DNA of 64,000 nt from Cyclaneusma minus (GCA_037179335.1 JAKZHN010000020.1:558001-622000), one strand, 5' to 3'; positions 11,497 through 23,292 are shown, numbered from the stretch's first letter. The notes: generated by a model from the sequence alone, not told the origin. Made by a program: numbers and translations.

Positions 11497-11715
11497 TTTG
11501 AAAGAAATTTCAAGTCGAAGTTCACGATATAAGTAAGTTAGCGGGGTGTTCTTCTGGAAGCTGTGGAACAAAGATGACGGTCCCAGGTGGTCTTTAAGTG
11601 GAGCAGAACAATGGGTCGATGATATCAACGATCTCAAAATTTGAATCAGAAAGAGTGGGATGGATGAGGGACCCGTTCTTAAGAGAGGCCAGCCACGCCA
11701 ACTTGGCACTTTTGG

Positions 11716-13191
11716 CTACTGATAGCGGGAATCGGGGACGGGTACGAGACAAAGAGGACTGCGATATTGCTTGACGCTCACGATCGTCGATAGCAGAGAT
11801 GTTACCGTGGTATTCCTTGACAAGCCCTGCTCACTGGCTGCTTTAGCCGATGCTGCACCCTGCGGCTGCATGTTATCGTAAAGTAACCATCGACTTGACA
11901 ACAGAAGGTGCCATTTGATAGCAGGCCTATGGGATTCCTTTGGCATGTTGGCAGCCGTGGTCAGCTTCCGCATGTTGCGGCCCAGTGCCAGACCGTATTT
12001 CGGATCCCACTGGCAATGGCGCAAGACGCTTGAGAGAATAAGAACCAAGCCGCGAGCCGCTAGTTCGCCGTCGATCTGGAGGTTAGTACTCCATGGCACT
12101 GCTTACCATGGTAAAGAGAGGATTCGCCTCTCGACTCATCGCGGCTTTGTACGGTGGCAAGATGCGGAAACACGACTGTCCATGTCTCCAGTCGGCTCCA
12201 GATCTCCATATTTTATGGTGGGGAACACCGCGGGGTCGGAATTGGCTTAGCTGATTGCGGACGAGACGCCAAGAATTCCTTCGACACCACCAGCTTCCAG
12301 CCTTCGATGCCCTTTTCAAGATAGTTTTGGTTGGTCCTGAACAACGGAGTATTCTTCGTGACCTAGACTGCTCACATAAAGATCATTGCCACCGACTTGG
12401 ACTTCTATTACATCAACTGGTATTCCTGCAGTCATTCGGCGCTTGTCCGAAGATCGCCATTCCAGTCTTACCCACCACGAAATGCATCGAACGCGGCATC
12501 GTGAAGCCTCATGGTTGGACGGATAAGGAAACCGACTCACCGTCGTCACCGAGTATTCAAGGGTCCAACAATATCCCCCGAGTCTGTCAGACACCGTCGT
12601 GTTCCGTCGTGCATAGTCAACGGCTCGGACCTTAGATTCCGCTGATTCGACATCATCACGCTCGTGCTCTTTCTATTTGTCTTGACGAGTCTTGACGTTG
12701 CAGAATACTCACCATGTCCGGGAAATCCGCCGTCAGGTGAACTATGTCAAGGGCTCTGTCCCCTGTAATACTACCCCCCTCTTCTGTGTAGTGTGGTAGA
12801 GTATCATTGATGTATCGCGGCGTCAGTAAGTCAGTGAGTGGGTGTCCCATATCCAGTAGTGGCCAAGCAATTTACAAGGCGGCTGAGGCTCAGACAATTG
12901 ATGTAGCGAATTAGCAGCTTCCTGGTGATGCCAACTAAATCGCTCATTATCTCGCCCTGGGTGCTTTTCAGGTGCTTGTAGGAGGATCGAGTAGGCGTCA
13001 CTGTGCAGGGTGGCTGATATTGACATTTGACGCCTCATTTGCTCGAAAGCAATGGCAGAGAACCAGATGTGTGATGATGCATGTGACCGCGAAGCAGATA
13101 GAAGGGCCTGGCTGGGCGAGCTTTTGCGGAGAAAGGACAGTCGTTTTATGGAGAGAAGGGTGATGTCAGTCTGCATTTTGCGGCGTATCAC
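11716..13191 (-). other. Unresolved minus-strand gene or gene remnant
   Basis: The strongest part is a 3'-terminal exon ending at a TAG at 11716-11718. It is joined to an upstream exon by a convincing small intron: ACCATG followed by GTAAGC, a GTACTAACC branch site and CCTCCAG, at about 12078-12110. The terminal exon reads IDGELAARGLVLILSSVL onwards. Further upstream, pieces such as the frame ending LTADFPDM before a GTGAGT look like exons, but I could not link them all in one frame. Layout and a few phrases loosely recall fungal HET-domain proteins, too weakly to name it. It may be a real multi-exon gene or a decaying one. Confidence 0.35.
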
Positions 13192-13890
13192 TCTCGGCTC
13201 TCTTTCTCAGTTCTCTCTACTGCATGTCAGCAAACCTATCTTACCTAGGTACCTAGGTACATATATTGTTTCTCGAGACTCGGCCCCGTGGTCGCAATAA
13301 GGGGACCTGGACCATTATCATTATCAATAACGACGTCGAGTCACAGAATTGGCAGGAAGTACCCGAGAATGCGAGCGTGTCAGTGCCGGTGCAATTTAGT
13401 AAGCTCTGGCGGTTCGATCGAGCTCTGGAGGTTTGTTCGGTCATGCTTTCCATGGCAGTGCAACCAGGGTTTGGCGGCTCAATCATTCTTTTGCAGGAAA
13501 ATCGTGCTTTGGTAGCCAGCTCCAGCTGTGATGGCTTGCAGACCCGGTAGCGAGCTCTCGAATTAGCAAGCTTTTAAATTTGCGGTGAAAGCAGTGGTCA
13601 CACAACTCACCACTTGCTTCCGACAAGTCTGGGAACCAAGCAAGCCCCAGAAATATCTAGTCAGTAGTATCATACTTTAAAGAATCGAGGGACATCGAAA
13701 CTCAATTCCATATTGCTAGGTACACATACCAACACGGGGGACTCTCTAGTTGTCTGTCGAGAAGGGTAGTAGTGGTGAAAAACATCAGCATGGGAAAAGC
13801 CCGTTACTACCTTATTCCCATGAAAGAGCCACCGCTTTGTATCCTACGAGTTCGTTTCCCAACTACTTCGATCCTGCAGCCTGTATTCTT
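13192..13890. other. Intergenic, no supported gene
   Basis: This is the 3' flank of the transporter. It contains two overlapping copies of the palindrome TACCTAGGTA at 13242-13259. Nothing else is seen. Confidence 0.45.
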
Positions 13891-15418
13891 CTAGAAGAAC
13901 GTAGCTGGGTTCCATCCAACAGCGAGTACTCGAGATATCGTGAAGCAAGTCAGGGCTGCGGCATATGAGACTCCTGAAAACACAATTAGGCCCCAGTAAT
14001 TGCCACCAGCGGCAGAGAGAAGCTGGCCACCAATGGGAACAGAAGTAAGTGTGCTATGAAATTTTGTTAGCAAGATATTGCCATGCTCAAGGCTCAAGAT
14101 TTATGGACTCACCCGAAGCTTACGAGCAAGTATGCCGTGGAGAAATGTCTTCCGTAAGTCTCGGGAGTACAGAGCTGGCCCAGACACACGGGGATGAGCC
14201 CCAAATTGCTACCACTTGCAAAACCCCAAGTCACCGCAAAGACAATCATCAGCGCAGTTGAGCTACCAGCAGGTAGCCAAAAGGCCAAGAGTGTGATCAC
14301 GCAGAGCGAGATTGTCACAATGATCAGGTTGAACCGGCCAAACATATCAGCCAAGAGTCCCGGAATCCAGCGTCCAAAAAAGCTGCCCGCATTCAGTATT
14401 GCAAGTAGGTTGGCTGCGAATGTTGCACTCTGTCCGTTGGCCACGGCATATGAGCTGATGTAAGTCAGGGGCACGAAAAGGCCCCATTCCATCAGAAAGA
14501 TGCCGGCTGTGAGGAGGGCAAATACGGGGTTCTGTAAGGCGCTTAGGTCGGGGATGATTCCAAGAGAGCTCTCGCCGGATGGAGGGAGACGAGTTCGTAT
14601 GAAGAGGTTCGCTGGAACAGCGAGTGCCAGGAATAAGAAGCCTAGGACCCGCGTGCTCCAAGCAAAGCCTATCTTTGGGATGAGGTTCTGCAGCATGATG
14701 GGGATTATGATCCCACCGATCGAGCCAGCGGTACAGGCCAGCCCTGTTGCAAAACCGCGTCTGCGTTTGAAGTAATGGCCGATTGCTGCGTAGGCAGGGG
14801 TATTGCAAAGAGCACCCCCAACGCCGCCTAGAACAGCATAAACCATCATGAAATGCCAGTACTCTGTCAAAAGCATTAGGATTCTGACGAAGTAAAGTAA
14901 TCCTAGGTTTTATACTTACTGGTACAGAAACCCAGGAGCATCATGGACAGAACAGTTGACACGCTGCCCAGAAACACCAACAACTTCCCACCATGAGCAT
15001 CGAAAATGGGGCCAACTTGGATTCCACAAAAGAAAACCAAGAACAACTCGACGCTGAAAATCCAACCAATCTCTTCAGGCGAATAGTCCTTCAACTGGTC
15101 CGTACTGAACTGCTCCTGGAAGGCTGCAGTCGAATTGGCAACGCCAAAGACTATCAACATGGCACAGAACGAACCGGCGACCACGAGCCAGGCTTCAAGA
15201 CCGCCCTCGGGGAAGTCGTCGCCATCACCGCGTTCGCCACTCAAGCCATTCTCATCAGCATCAGCTGCCCCTTTCTCCCCCTCACCAACGGTTGCTCGCT
15301 GCCACTGACATTTCTCGTGATTGTCTGTCGGGATAGAGTCGAGGTTTTCCACAGGACACACTTGGGAGCTGCGGTTTTTTAAGCAGGTGTCCTCTGCAGT
15401 GTTACCGGCCAAGCGCAT
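13891..15418 (-). CDS. MFS transporter, monocarboxylate-porter (MCT) type
   Basis: Exons 15418-14920, 14863-14113 and 14053-13891 give 470 residues. The protein starts with about 90 hydrophilic, acidic residues, then EGGLEAWLVVAGSF, the usual entry of fungal MCT-like permeases into helix 1. About twelve hydrophobic segments follow, with a central basic loop (GHYFKRRRGFATGL) after helix 4. Both introns restore family-like joins: CTKYWHFMMVYAVLGG and FGTLTSVPIGG. The start codon is chosen at 15418, since the frame upstream stays open without resembling protein; an internal ATG is possible. It should sit in the plasma or organelle membrane and carry a small organic acid or similar solute by proton coupling. 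The substrate is unknown. It is divergent from the ornithine acetyltransferase gene, with a 412-bp shared promoter region. Confidence 0.88.
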
Positions 15419-15830
15419 AGGCTTACCCCAGTGCGATAACAGAAAGGAGTTGTGTTCTAGGCTCGGCGATGTCGGATAACAATGTTTAGAGTTATGTTGG
15501 ACAAAGAGAAAACAAGAAGTCAGACTCGTGAGAATGAACTCTCTTGAAAGTATGTTTACGCTCTGAGAGAACAAACATAGTTGAGGGAAAATTGAAGTAT
15601 GCTTGCCAAGACCTGCTTCCCCGCCGGCGCCATTCGTGCCGATCCGCCAATCGGTCGCTCCCCGCGAACCCCAGACAGAAAGGAAATTTCTATACCAGGA
15701 CATGAAGTGACTGAATCGAAGTGACTCAACTCGCGATTGTCCACAGAAGAGCTGGCCTAATCTTCTTTCCCGTAAAGCCAGGCCAAGGTGAATCAACCTC
15801 CACAGCTTCTCGAATAGCTCAGAAGCTTCA
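15419..15830. promoter_or_regulatory. Shared divergent promoter region
   Basis: These 412 bp separate the start codons of the transporter (minus) and ornithine acetyltransferase (plus). No specific operator is identified; assignment rests on position only. Confidence 0.45.
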
Positions 15831-17314
15831 ATGGCGTCCAAAACCACCACCGCCATCCTCACTCGCCAATTCAGGCCGAAGAGGTCCTCGCCCTCAACCA
15901 CCAATGTTCGCCATTACTCTGCTCCCCTGGGAGGTACCATTCCCGAAGCAAAGCGCAAGTACATACCGACCAGCGGTACATACCCCAAAGGATTCCACGT
16001 TTCTGGCACATATGTCGGTGTCAAGCCGTCCAACAAGGGCACTCCAGACTTGGCCTTCCTAGCTTCTGAGAAGCCATGTGCTGCCGCTGCCGTGTTCACC
16101 AAGAACAAGTTCCAGGCCGCTCCTGTGACCGTCAGCCGAAACATGCTGGAGAGGCGAGGAAACAAAGGCATCCGATCTATCATCATAAACTCTGGCTGCG
16201 CCAACGCTGTAACGGGCAAGGGAGGCTTGGAGGATGCTGAGAAAATGGGAGCAGAGGCAGACCGGTGTTTCGACGAGCCAAAGGATGGAAAGGGTGGGAG
16301 CTCGATAGTCATGAGTACTGGTGTGATAGGACAGCGGTAAGCTCGTTAAGTGCTGTGGATGTCTACATATCCCGTACTAATGAACCATGGATGGACAGAC
16401 TCCCCATCCAAAAGATCCTCCACAAAATCCCCCAAGCCTACGAAAACCTGGGCAGCACTCATGATCACTGGCTCGCAACCGCTTCCGCAATATGCACTAC
16501 CGATACCTTCCCCAAACTCCTTTCCCGAACCTTTACACTCCCCTCCTCTCCGTCAACAACCTATAGCATAGCCGGAATGACGAAAGGCGCAGGCATGATC
16601 CATCCCAACATGGCCACTCTCCTCGGCATGATACTGACCGATGCTCCCGTTTCCTCTTCCCTCCTGCCCCCCCTACTAAAAACCGCCGTCAACCGCTCCT
16701 TCAACAGCATCTCCATCGACGGCGACACCTCGACCAACGACTGCGTGGCTCTACTTGCCAACGGCGCTGCAGGAGGTCAAGAAGTCACGTCTTCCTCCTC
16801 CGCCGACTACGCCGCTCTCCAAAGCATACTCACCGAATTTGCAACCGACCTGGCCAAACTAGTAGTCCGGGACGGCGAAGGAGCCACCAAATTCGTCACC
16901 ATCCGCGTCACCGAATCGCCCTCCCACAGCATCGCGCACAAGATCGCATCCACCATCGCCCGCTCCCCTCTCGTAAAAACCGCTTTATACGGACGAGATG
17001 CAAACTGGGGTCGTATTCTCTGCGCCGTTGGCTACTCTTCGATTTCCGCACCCGGAGAACCCATCAACGAAGTATCCGCCATTGTGCCCGAGAAGACCAA
17101 TGTAAGCTTTATCCCGGCCGATGGCAGCGAGGAACTGAAGCTGTTGGTCAATGGTGAACCGGAGAGTGTGGATGAGGAGCGGGCTGCGAAGATCCTGGAG
17201 AGCGAGGATTTGGAGATTTTGGTGAGGCTGGGAACTGGGAAGGAGGAGGCTACGTATTGGACGTGTGACTTTTCTCATGAGTATGTTACTATTAATGGAG
17301 ATTATAGGACTTAG
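15831..17314 (+). CDS. ARG7: Arginine biosynthesis bifunctional protein (ornithine acetyltransferase), mitochondrial
   Basis: ArgJ-family enzyme moving an acetyl group from N-acetylornithine to glutamate, and possibly also making N-acetylglutamate from acetyl-CoA. It acts in the mitochondrial arginine pathway. Exons 15831-16336 and 16399-17314 give 473 residues. The 62-nt intron joins VIGQ-RLPIQKI. A basic, Ser/Thr-rich presequence of about 35 residues suits mitochondrial import. The autoproteolytic site is visible as KGAGMIHPNMAT-LLG: cleavage before Thr242 makes the alpha and beta chains, and that Thr is the nucleophile. The C-terminal half keeps GRDANWGRIL and the terminal HEYVTINGDYRT. 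Length is normal for fungal members. It is divergent from the transporter gene upstream. Confidence 0.96.
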
Positions 17315-18549
17315 AGAGATAAAAGGGGAAATAAAAGCGCTGAGTTACAGACTTCTTTCTATCACTATGCCCCTTGGGTTTGTATTAATGCCAAAGATGG
17401 AGAAAGATCAGGCATGACCAAAGCATGGAAATACCCTCTGAAAAAAGCATGAGCGACCCGGTCTGGCGCTGATTCGAGACAAGCTGTTGGGTGTCGAAGC
17501 TCACACGGGTGTATGGGATGAACGGAAAGAGACCTAAAGGGGTCGAATACTCGGTACTCGTAACTCCTATCAAAAGGTCGTCATTACCCAGCCCTCTCGT
17601 GTCATTTGCAGTGCATGCGCGTGTCAGCATGTTGCGTCTTGACAGCAGAATTTGCTTGTGATACAAAAGTTAATGCTGCCAGCAAATTCGATTGGCATAT
17701 GGAAGCTTTCTTCTCATCGAATGTCAGAGTCAGGGGCTTCTCAGCAGCTGTACATGTACCATAGTCATACACCAAAGCTCTAGGCAACCACATGACGACA
17801 GCCCCTTGGTGACAAGAGTTTGACAAAGAGCTTGTCCACCCCTTCTACTGAATGCGAAGATCGACTAGTCTCGTGGTGACGTTCGGAGGTCATTCGGGAG
17901 TGGCGGAGATGCTTGTGATTTGCCAACGTGCTTTCTTGGGAATACTCTCGATCATTGAAAATACTCTAAATCATTGAGAATACTCTCAATCATTGCAGAC
18001 ATCTCGAATCATTGTGGATTGTCATAATTACTGAGAATAGGTATTTCCAAGCAAGTTTCGCCTGAGGGGGTGCTCAGACTTTTTTCATTTAATTATAGCA
18101 GTGTAGCTTTGTCAAGCTTGAGCTTTTTACTGGGTGCAGCTTTCACCGCACGGGCGAGGGCGGGATGTCTAAGTGCAGGCTGCAAATGCCAATTTGTCCA
18201 ATTCACTCAGGGGTCAATATCAAATCGGTCAGAATGACGAAGTGAGCAAATCGGCCACGGGCTAGGAGGTAGGTACTATGCAGCAGGAAAGAGACGAAAC
18301 TGGCATGGAGAACGGGCATACAAGCCTTTCCTCCATCGAATGTATTAGACACCCTTCCGAAGCTGCTTCACAACAGTTCCGCAGAACACCTAGACCTGCG
18401 CCGCAAGCGAGTCTTATAGTTACACAGAAGATCAATCCGACCTCCACCATCCCATCCAGTCAGTATACGCCATAGAACCAAAGCCTCCCGAAAATAGATA
18501 TCACACGGTGCCTTCATCTTAGTCATAACGCCGAACCAGCAGCTCACCC
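17315..18549. other. Intergenic between two convergent genes
   Basis: No supported gene. It holds one copy of the palindrome TACATGTA (17751-17758) and a short degenerate tandem repeat at 17939-18040, listed separately. Confidence 0.5.
17939..18040. repeat. Degenerate 19-20-nt tandem repeat, about 5 units
   Basis: Units resemble ATACTCTCAATCATTGAGA and include variants with CGATCATTGAAA and GAATCATTGTGG. The unit has the same length and core (TCTCAATCA-TTG) as arrays at 22430, 25560, 41610 and 49505. Confidence 0.65.
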
Positions 18550-20035
18550 TCAGACCCAGATTTTGGCAGAAACCCCTGCCCTTCCCCCGCCACTTTGACT
18601 TCCCTGTGCAGGTGCAGTCAAACTCCTACTCGGACTCGGCCTCGGCGGTTTCAAAGGCCACATATTCTCTTCTACCTCGTCCTTCACTCTTACACACTTC
18701 GTCCTCCCCTCTCTCTTCTCACTCGAGCTCTCCACACTAACCCTGGTCTCCTTCTGAATCTCCAGCCCAGCTCCTCCTCCATCCACAGTCTCACGACCAC
18801 CAATGGATTCATACAAAGTCGTTCCATCGCTACCTTTTCTTGATGTAGCGGGTGTTTGCGAGATTCGCCGCGTCTCCAAATTGTACATGGCGGCGACGGA
18901 TTCGATGGTCATGGTGGCGTCCATGGAGGAACAACAGGATGTGGTGGCGCATGTGCGGTCGCTGGGGAGCTTGTGCAGCTCTTTGCTGCAGGTGTCGATG
19001 ATTAGGGCGGGGGAGAGGGGCGCGAGGGGTATGTCGGTTTGCATTTGTATGAAAAAGGGGGTAGAGTGGTCGCGTGCGATTTTGGCGATCAGGCTGGCCA
19101 TGGAGAGTTCGATGTTCAGCTTGACGATGTATGCAATTGGCATGAATTGCATGTATCTGAGTGACAAGTTAGTCATTTGTGGGTCTGGGGATTTGGACTG
19201 ATTGTATACAGGAGGACTCACACTAGGGAGTCTTCGACAGACATCATGCCGATGACCACAACATCCATGCTCAGGGATATAACAATCATGTATATATTGA
19301 AGTTGACAAGTTTGCTGTACTTGGTCAAGTCTCTTTGAATAAAGGTTTCTTTGACGATTTTGATGAAGTAGTAATTGAGACTTGCGTCTATAAGCAGGAA
19401 AATGGTCTTTTCGACACGATCCCAGACTCGGTTGATGTTAACATAAGTATCTGAGATTCCGAGCTGGGCGGGAATCCATATGCAAAAGACGCTGATGTTG
19501 ATGATCGTGATGAAGAACGCTACGCCGAATCGAAGTCGCCAGGACTGTTCGGGCTCGGACATCAAGATGGCGATCCGGTTGATTATGACCTGTAGGATGG
19601 ACTGAACTTGAAGAGCCCACAATACGACCAGAGAAGGATTTAGTACATTTGTTGACCAGCCGGCGAGTAGCAGACCTACCAGAGCAGAAGAAGAAGGCAA
19701 TGCTGGACATAAATGTTAGCATTGGGCCGTTGACGAGAATAACGCAGGCGACCATGACCGACGTACCCGGGGGGTATGATGCCGTATTCAAATAACCAGT
19801 TGATGATGCTATACGAAAGACAAGCAAAGATCTCCAACCAAACCACCCACACATAGGGGGTGTTCAGTTTTCGCCAGCCATATCGCTTGTAGATTCGTCT
19901 CGTCTGCTTGGCCGCTTCCCAAGCAGTCAAGAATCCGAAACCAAGGAAGAAGCCAAATAGGATGGAAGCAACTGCTGTGTCAGATCTGGACGCTTCCTTG
20001 GGAACAAAATCGGGGCCTAGAAGGCTGACGACCAT
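18550..20035 (-). CDS. Seven-helix integral membrane protein of unknown function
   Basis: Exons 20035-19767, 19702-19680, 19606-19222 and 19156-18550 are frame-consistent and give 427 residues. The start MVVSLLGPDFVP is followed by about six or seven hydrophobic segments. Characteristic stretches include ILFGFFLGFGFLTAWEAAKQ, VNINRVWDRVEKTIFLLIDA and VISLSMDVVVIGMMS, all before residue 245, then a hydrophilic Ser/Thr-rich tail rich in basic residues. This layout is common in a large fungal family annotated only as integral membrane protein. No ligand or activity is known to me. The 73-nt intron 19607-19679 uses a TTCAAG acceptor because it is the only frame-keeping AG. It deletes a segment reading VVLWALQ that looks as if it belongs to a helix, so this join is the least sure part. 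Confidence 0.75.
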
Positions 20036-21194
20036 GCTGGTGATGAGGAATGAAAACGATCATATGATGTTGACTTGATGATAATTGAAGTTGCTGGATC
20101 AATGACAGGGCAAGATTACATGTAGGAGTGGTGATGAAAGACGGAAAGGACGGAGACGGAACAGCTGGACGAGGTGAAATCGATATATGCTCACCGACCG
20201 CAGTTTCCAGCAACGATATTGCGGCTCCTTGACTCGCGAGAAGCACAATGAAGCTAATTTTACAATGACACTCCGTGCCATTTTGAAGGGTTGCGGAAAC
20301 CTTGGGCACCGTCAAAGCTAAACCGAGTCATGGTAAAAAGCTCATTACCGTCCACCGGTCCAGCCCAGCGGGCCAGCACGACTTGGCCGCGTGGTTGAAA
20401 GCATGATCTCCTGGTATTTCTGGCGCTGGGAGAGGTAGAGTTTCGTAGGGTCCACGATGACGGAAAGAAATGCTGGACAAAGGAGAAGGGGTTGACTGTT
20501 CGAAGTCCGGGAAGCTCGCCCAGATCATTCATTGCTGAACAGCAAGTCATGTACGCCGAACCAAGCTTTCAAAACGGTGGAAGCAGAGCTGGCGTTCGTT
20601 ACCAAGAACCTGCTAACCTGCCTTGTGCCAAAGGTCCGAGAGTCCGGTTGGATGTCCCAGAGATCACGAAACCCCGATCCCAATACAGGTCCCCTGTGTC
20701 AATCCCCCGCCTGTCCGTGGGAATCTTGATGACTCGGTCAGCATGTGAGGCCACAGAATTGCGAAGAAATAGTAGCAGCGACAAGGAAACACATCTCGGA
20801 ACTCCGAAGTGACGACAATCAGACTTTGAAGTTCTCGCAGATCCGGCGATGGCGGTTCTTGGAGGTTGATATTGCTCACCCTGTGGTCTCCTTAGCCAGA
20901 GAGGTACAAAGGTACATAGGTACCTGCCCCAATTGCGAGCGGAACTTTTCCGTCTCTTGACTCTTGGAAGAAGTTCTTGCAAGCTGACCGCTACAATTTC
21001 GACTCTTTTCGCGCCAAACAGCGTGGTGATAAATCATGCGGAGTGGGAAGAGGGTTGTCTCATGTGTTTGAAGAGGGAAGAGGCCTGCGACGAGGTTGGA
21101 AGCAAAATTGCAGCTTGGGCTTACTTATCGATAAGTCTCCTCTCGCACGCAGCTCAATGTCTCTCCCCCTCCTCATCCCCACCTCGCACCAAAC
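20036..21194. other. Divergent intergenic region
   Basis: Lies between two divergently oriented starts (20035 minus, 21195 plus). It contains TACATGTA at 20117-20124, about 85 bp upstream of the membrane-protein ATG. No gene is supported. Confidence 0.5.
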
Positions 21195-22297
21195 ATGCTA
21201 AAGCGCCTGTTAATACAATCGCCAAGACCTCAATCATTTCTGCGCAGCTTTGTCGCATCCAGAAGCCTCGGAACCATGTCTCCCTTACTCAAAAAGCCTG
21301 CTAAGCTTGCCCTGATACAGCTTGCAAGCGGTAAGCCTACTCGCTCCGCCCCGCCGTGAGCGACTCTCCTCGTGTCTCTACAATAGCTACTGACTCTATA
21401 CTGACTCTTTTGACTTTAGGAGCCGACAAATCCTACAATCTCTCCAATGCCCGTGACAAAGTCCTCGAGGCTTCGAAAGCCGGTGCCAACATCATCGTAC
21501 TCCCCGAATGCTTCAACTCACCCTATGGCTGCCAGTACTTCCCGAAATACGCCGAAACCCTTCTCCCCTCGCCACCCTCCGAGTCCCAATCGCCCTCCTA
21601 CCATGCCCTCTCATCAATGGCCGAAGAGGCCAACGCCTACCTCATAGGTGGCAGCATACCTGAATACTCGGCCTCGACCGAAAAATACTACAATACCTCT
21701 CTCACCTTCGACCCATCCGGGAAACTGCTGGCCACACACCGAAAGGTGCATCTCTTTGACATCGATATCCCCGGCAAGATCACCTTCAAGGAATCTGATG
21801 TGCTATCTCCCGGAAACAAAGTGACAATAGTCGACCTGCCTGCGTATGGCAAGGTCGCAGTAGCCATCTGCTACGACATCCGCTTCCCAGAGCTAGCCAT
21901 GATAGCAGCCCGCAAAGGCGCATTCGCACTGATTTACCCGGGAGCCTTCAATTTGACAACGGGGAAACTACACTGGGAATTGCAAGGCCGAGCACGCGCT
22001 GTGGACAACCAGGTCTATGTAGCCTTGTGCAGTCCTGCACGCGATATGAGCGCGACTTATAATGCGTGGGGACACAGTATGGTGGTGAACCCAATGGCAG
22101 AAGTGCTTTGTGAAGCTGGTGAGGACGAGGAGATCGTGTATGGGGACGTGACAGGTGAAAAGATTGAGGAGACAAGGAAGAATATCCCGATATACTCGCA
22201 GAGGCGCTTCGATGTCTACCCGGATGTCAGTGCTGGGAATGTGGTCTTCGAGGAGGTCAGTGGCGGTGATGTGGGAAAGGAGCCAAAGACTGCGTGA
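21195..22297 (+). CDS. NIT3: Omega-amidase / nitrilase-superfamily hydrolase (Nit2-like)
   Basis: C-N hydrolase that removes ammonia from alpha-ketoglutaramate-type omega-amides. Exons 21195-21330 and 21420-22297 give 337 residues. The 89-nt intron splits LALIQLASG-ADKSYNLSNARDK. The catalytic triad is intact: Glu75 in LPECFNSPYG, Lys154 in THRKVHLFDIDIPG and Cys196 in AICYDIRFPEL. The first 27 residues (start MLKRLLIQSPRPQ, no acidic residues) look like a mitochondrial presequence. A second ATG at codon 28 (MSPLLKKPAKLAL) sits just before the conserved core, so mitochondrial and cytosolic forms from two starts are plausible. A downstream in-frame reading from 21356 is intron-derived and should not be used. 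Confidence 0.94.
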
Positions 22298-22429
22298 GTT
22301 TCAGGTTGAAATTGATTTCATGATGATTCGCTCATGAGAATGCGTCTTTCGGGCTTCGGCTCCTCGCGGTGACAATTCTTGTGCGCTCAGCTACGACTTT
22401 CGATTACTATACACATTCCTGGCGATTCG

Positions 22430-22530
22430 AAAACTTTCCAGTGATTCAGGACACATCTGGAAGCTTGGGGGTATTCCCAATCACTGGAAATATTCTCAAG
22501 TACTGGGAATATTCCTAGTTCTGCAAAGGG
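22430..22530. repeat. Degenerate 19-20-nt tandem repeat, about 4-5 units
   Basis: Best units resemble ATTCCCAATCACTGGAAAT and ATTCTCAAGTACTGGGAAT. Same family as the arrays near 17939, 25560, 41610 and 49505. Confidence 0.65.
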
Positions 22531-23274
22531 TCTAGGCTGAGCGCACAATAAATGTCACCACGAGGGCTCGTAGCTGAGGGACTCTTTGGCTTCGTCCTGT
22601 CAGAACATGCCTTTGCCCAATACCTCGTTAGTGTCAAAGCTACGGGTCTTCGGGGCATTTCGCTCAATCTATTTTTATTTCTGACAAACAGGTGCGACTT
22701 TTATCTGATGCATGGACGTTCTCCTTACATTCGACTTTTCCGGATGAGCTCAAAACGGTGTGTGGCTTGCACAGGCAGAAGCGTTCCCGTCTCTTTCCAT
22801 AGCGTGCCTGCTTCGAATAACCTGCTTCGAATATCCCACGCATCAGAGAAAGGTCGCTTTGTAGCGGTGGTGCACACGGGCGCCTTTAGATCAGACGGGA
22901 AAGCGGCACAAATGTGAGTAAAGTACTGTTCTCGCATATCGAAATCATCACGGCCTCTTCCACAGTAAGGCCCAGCGCATGATCCATCAAGGGAAATCAA
23001 ATTCTATTCAATCCATCCCTGGACTTAGTGGGACTCGACCGACGATCTCCCTTTAAGCTTAACAGGATCTCCAGTCGTACCTTGCGTGGGGTCCCGAAAC
23101 TCCCCCCGTGCCCTTCAGCAGCACATATCTTGAGAAACCAGATATCCACATAGTAGGTGAGATTCTCATTATTGTATGTCTGCATCGTCCGTTTTATACT
23201 ATTCACGAAATTGCTATATGCGGCCTCCCGTCCGCATCAATGGTCCGTACATGTAGCGGCTGAGCTAGAATTAT

Positions 23275-23292
23275 AGTTCGAACGGTCGAACT
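23275..23292. promoter_or_regulatory. Perfect inverted repeat upstream of GH55
   Basis: AGTTCGA and TCGAACT are separated by 4 bp (ACGG), 114-131 bp before the GH55 ATG and 20 bp after a TACATGTA palindrome. The layout suits a dimeric transcription-factor site; this is inferred from symmetry and position only. Confidence 0.35.

Noticed and set aside
12083..12594. HET-domain gene
   Set aside because: Only loose phrase-level likeness; no conserved HET core could be read, so it is left unnamed.
23010..23180. Possible Pol III gene with GGTCGAGTCCC on the minus strand and a U6-like GCAGCACATAT on the plus strand
   Set aside because: No acceptor, D arm or T arm can be paired, and the U6 core (ACAGAGA) is missing.
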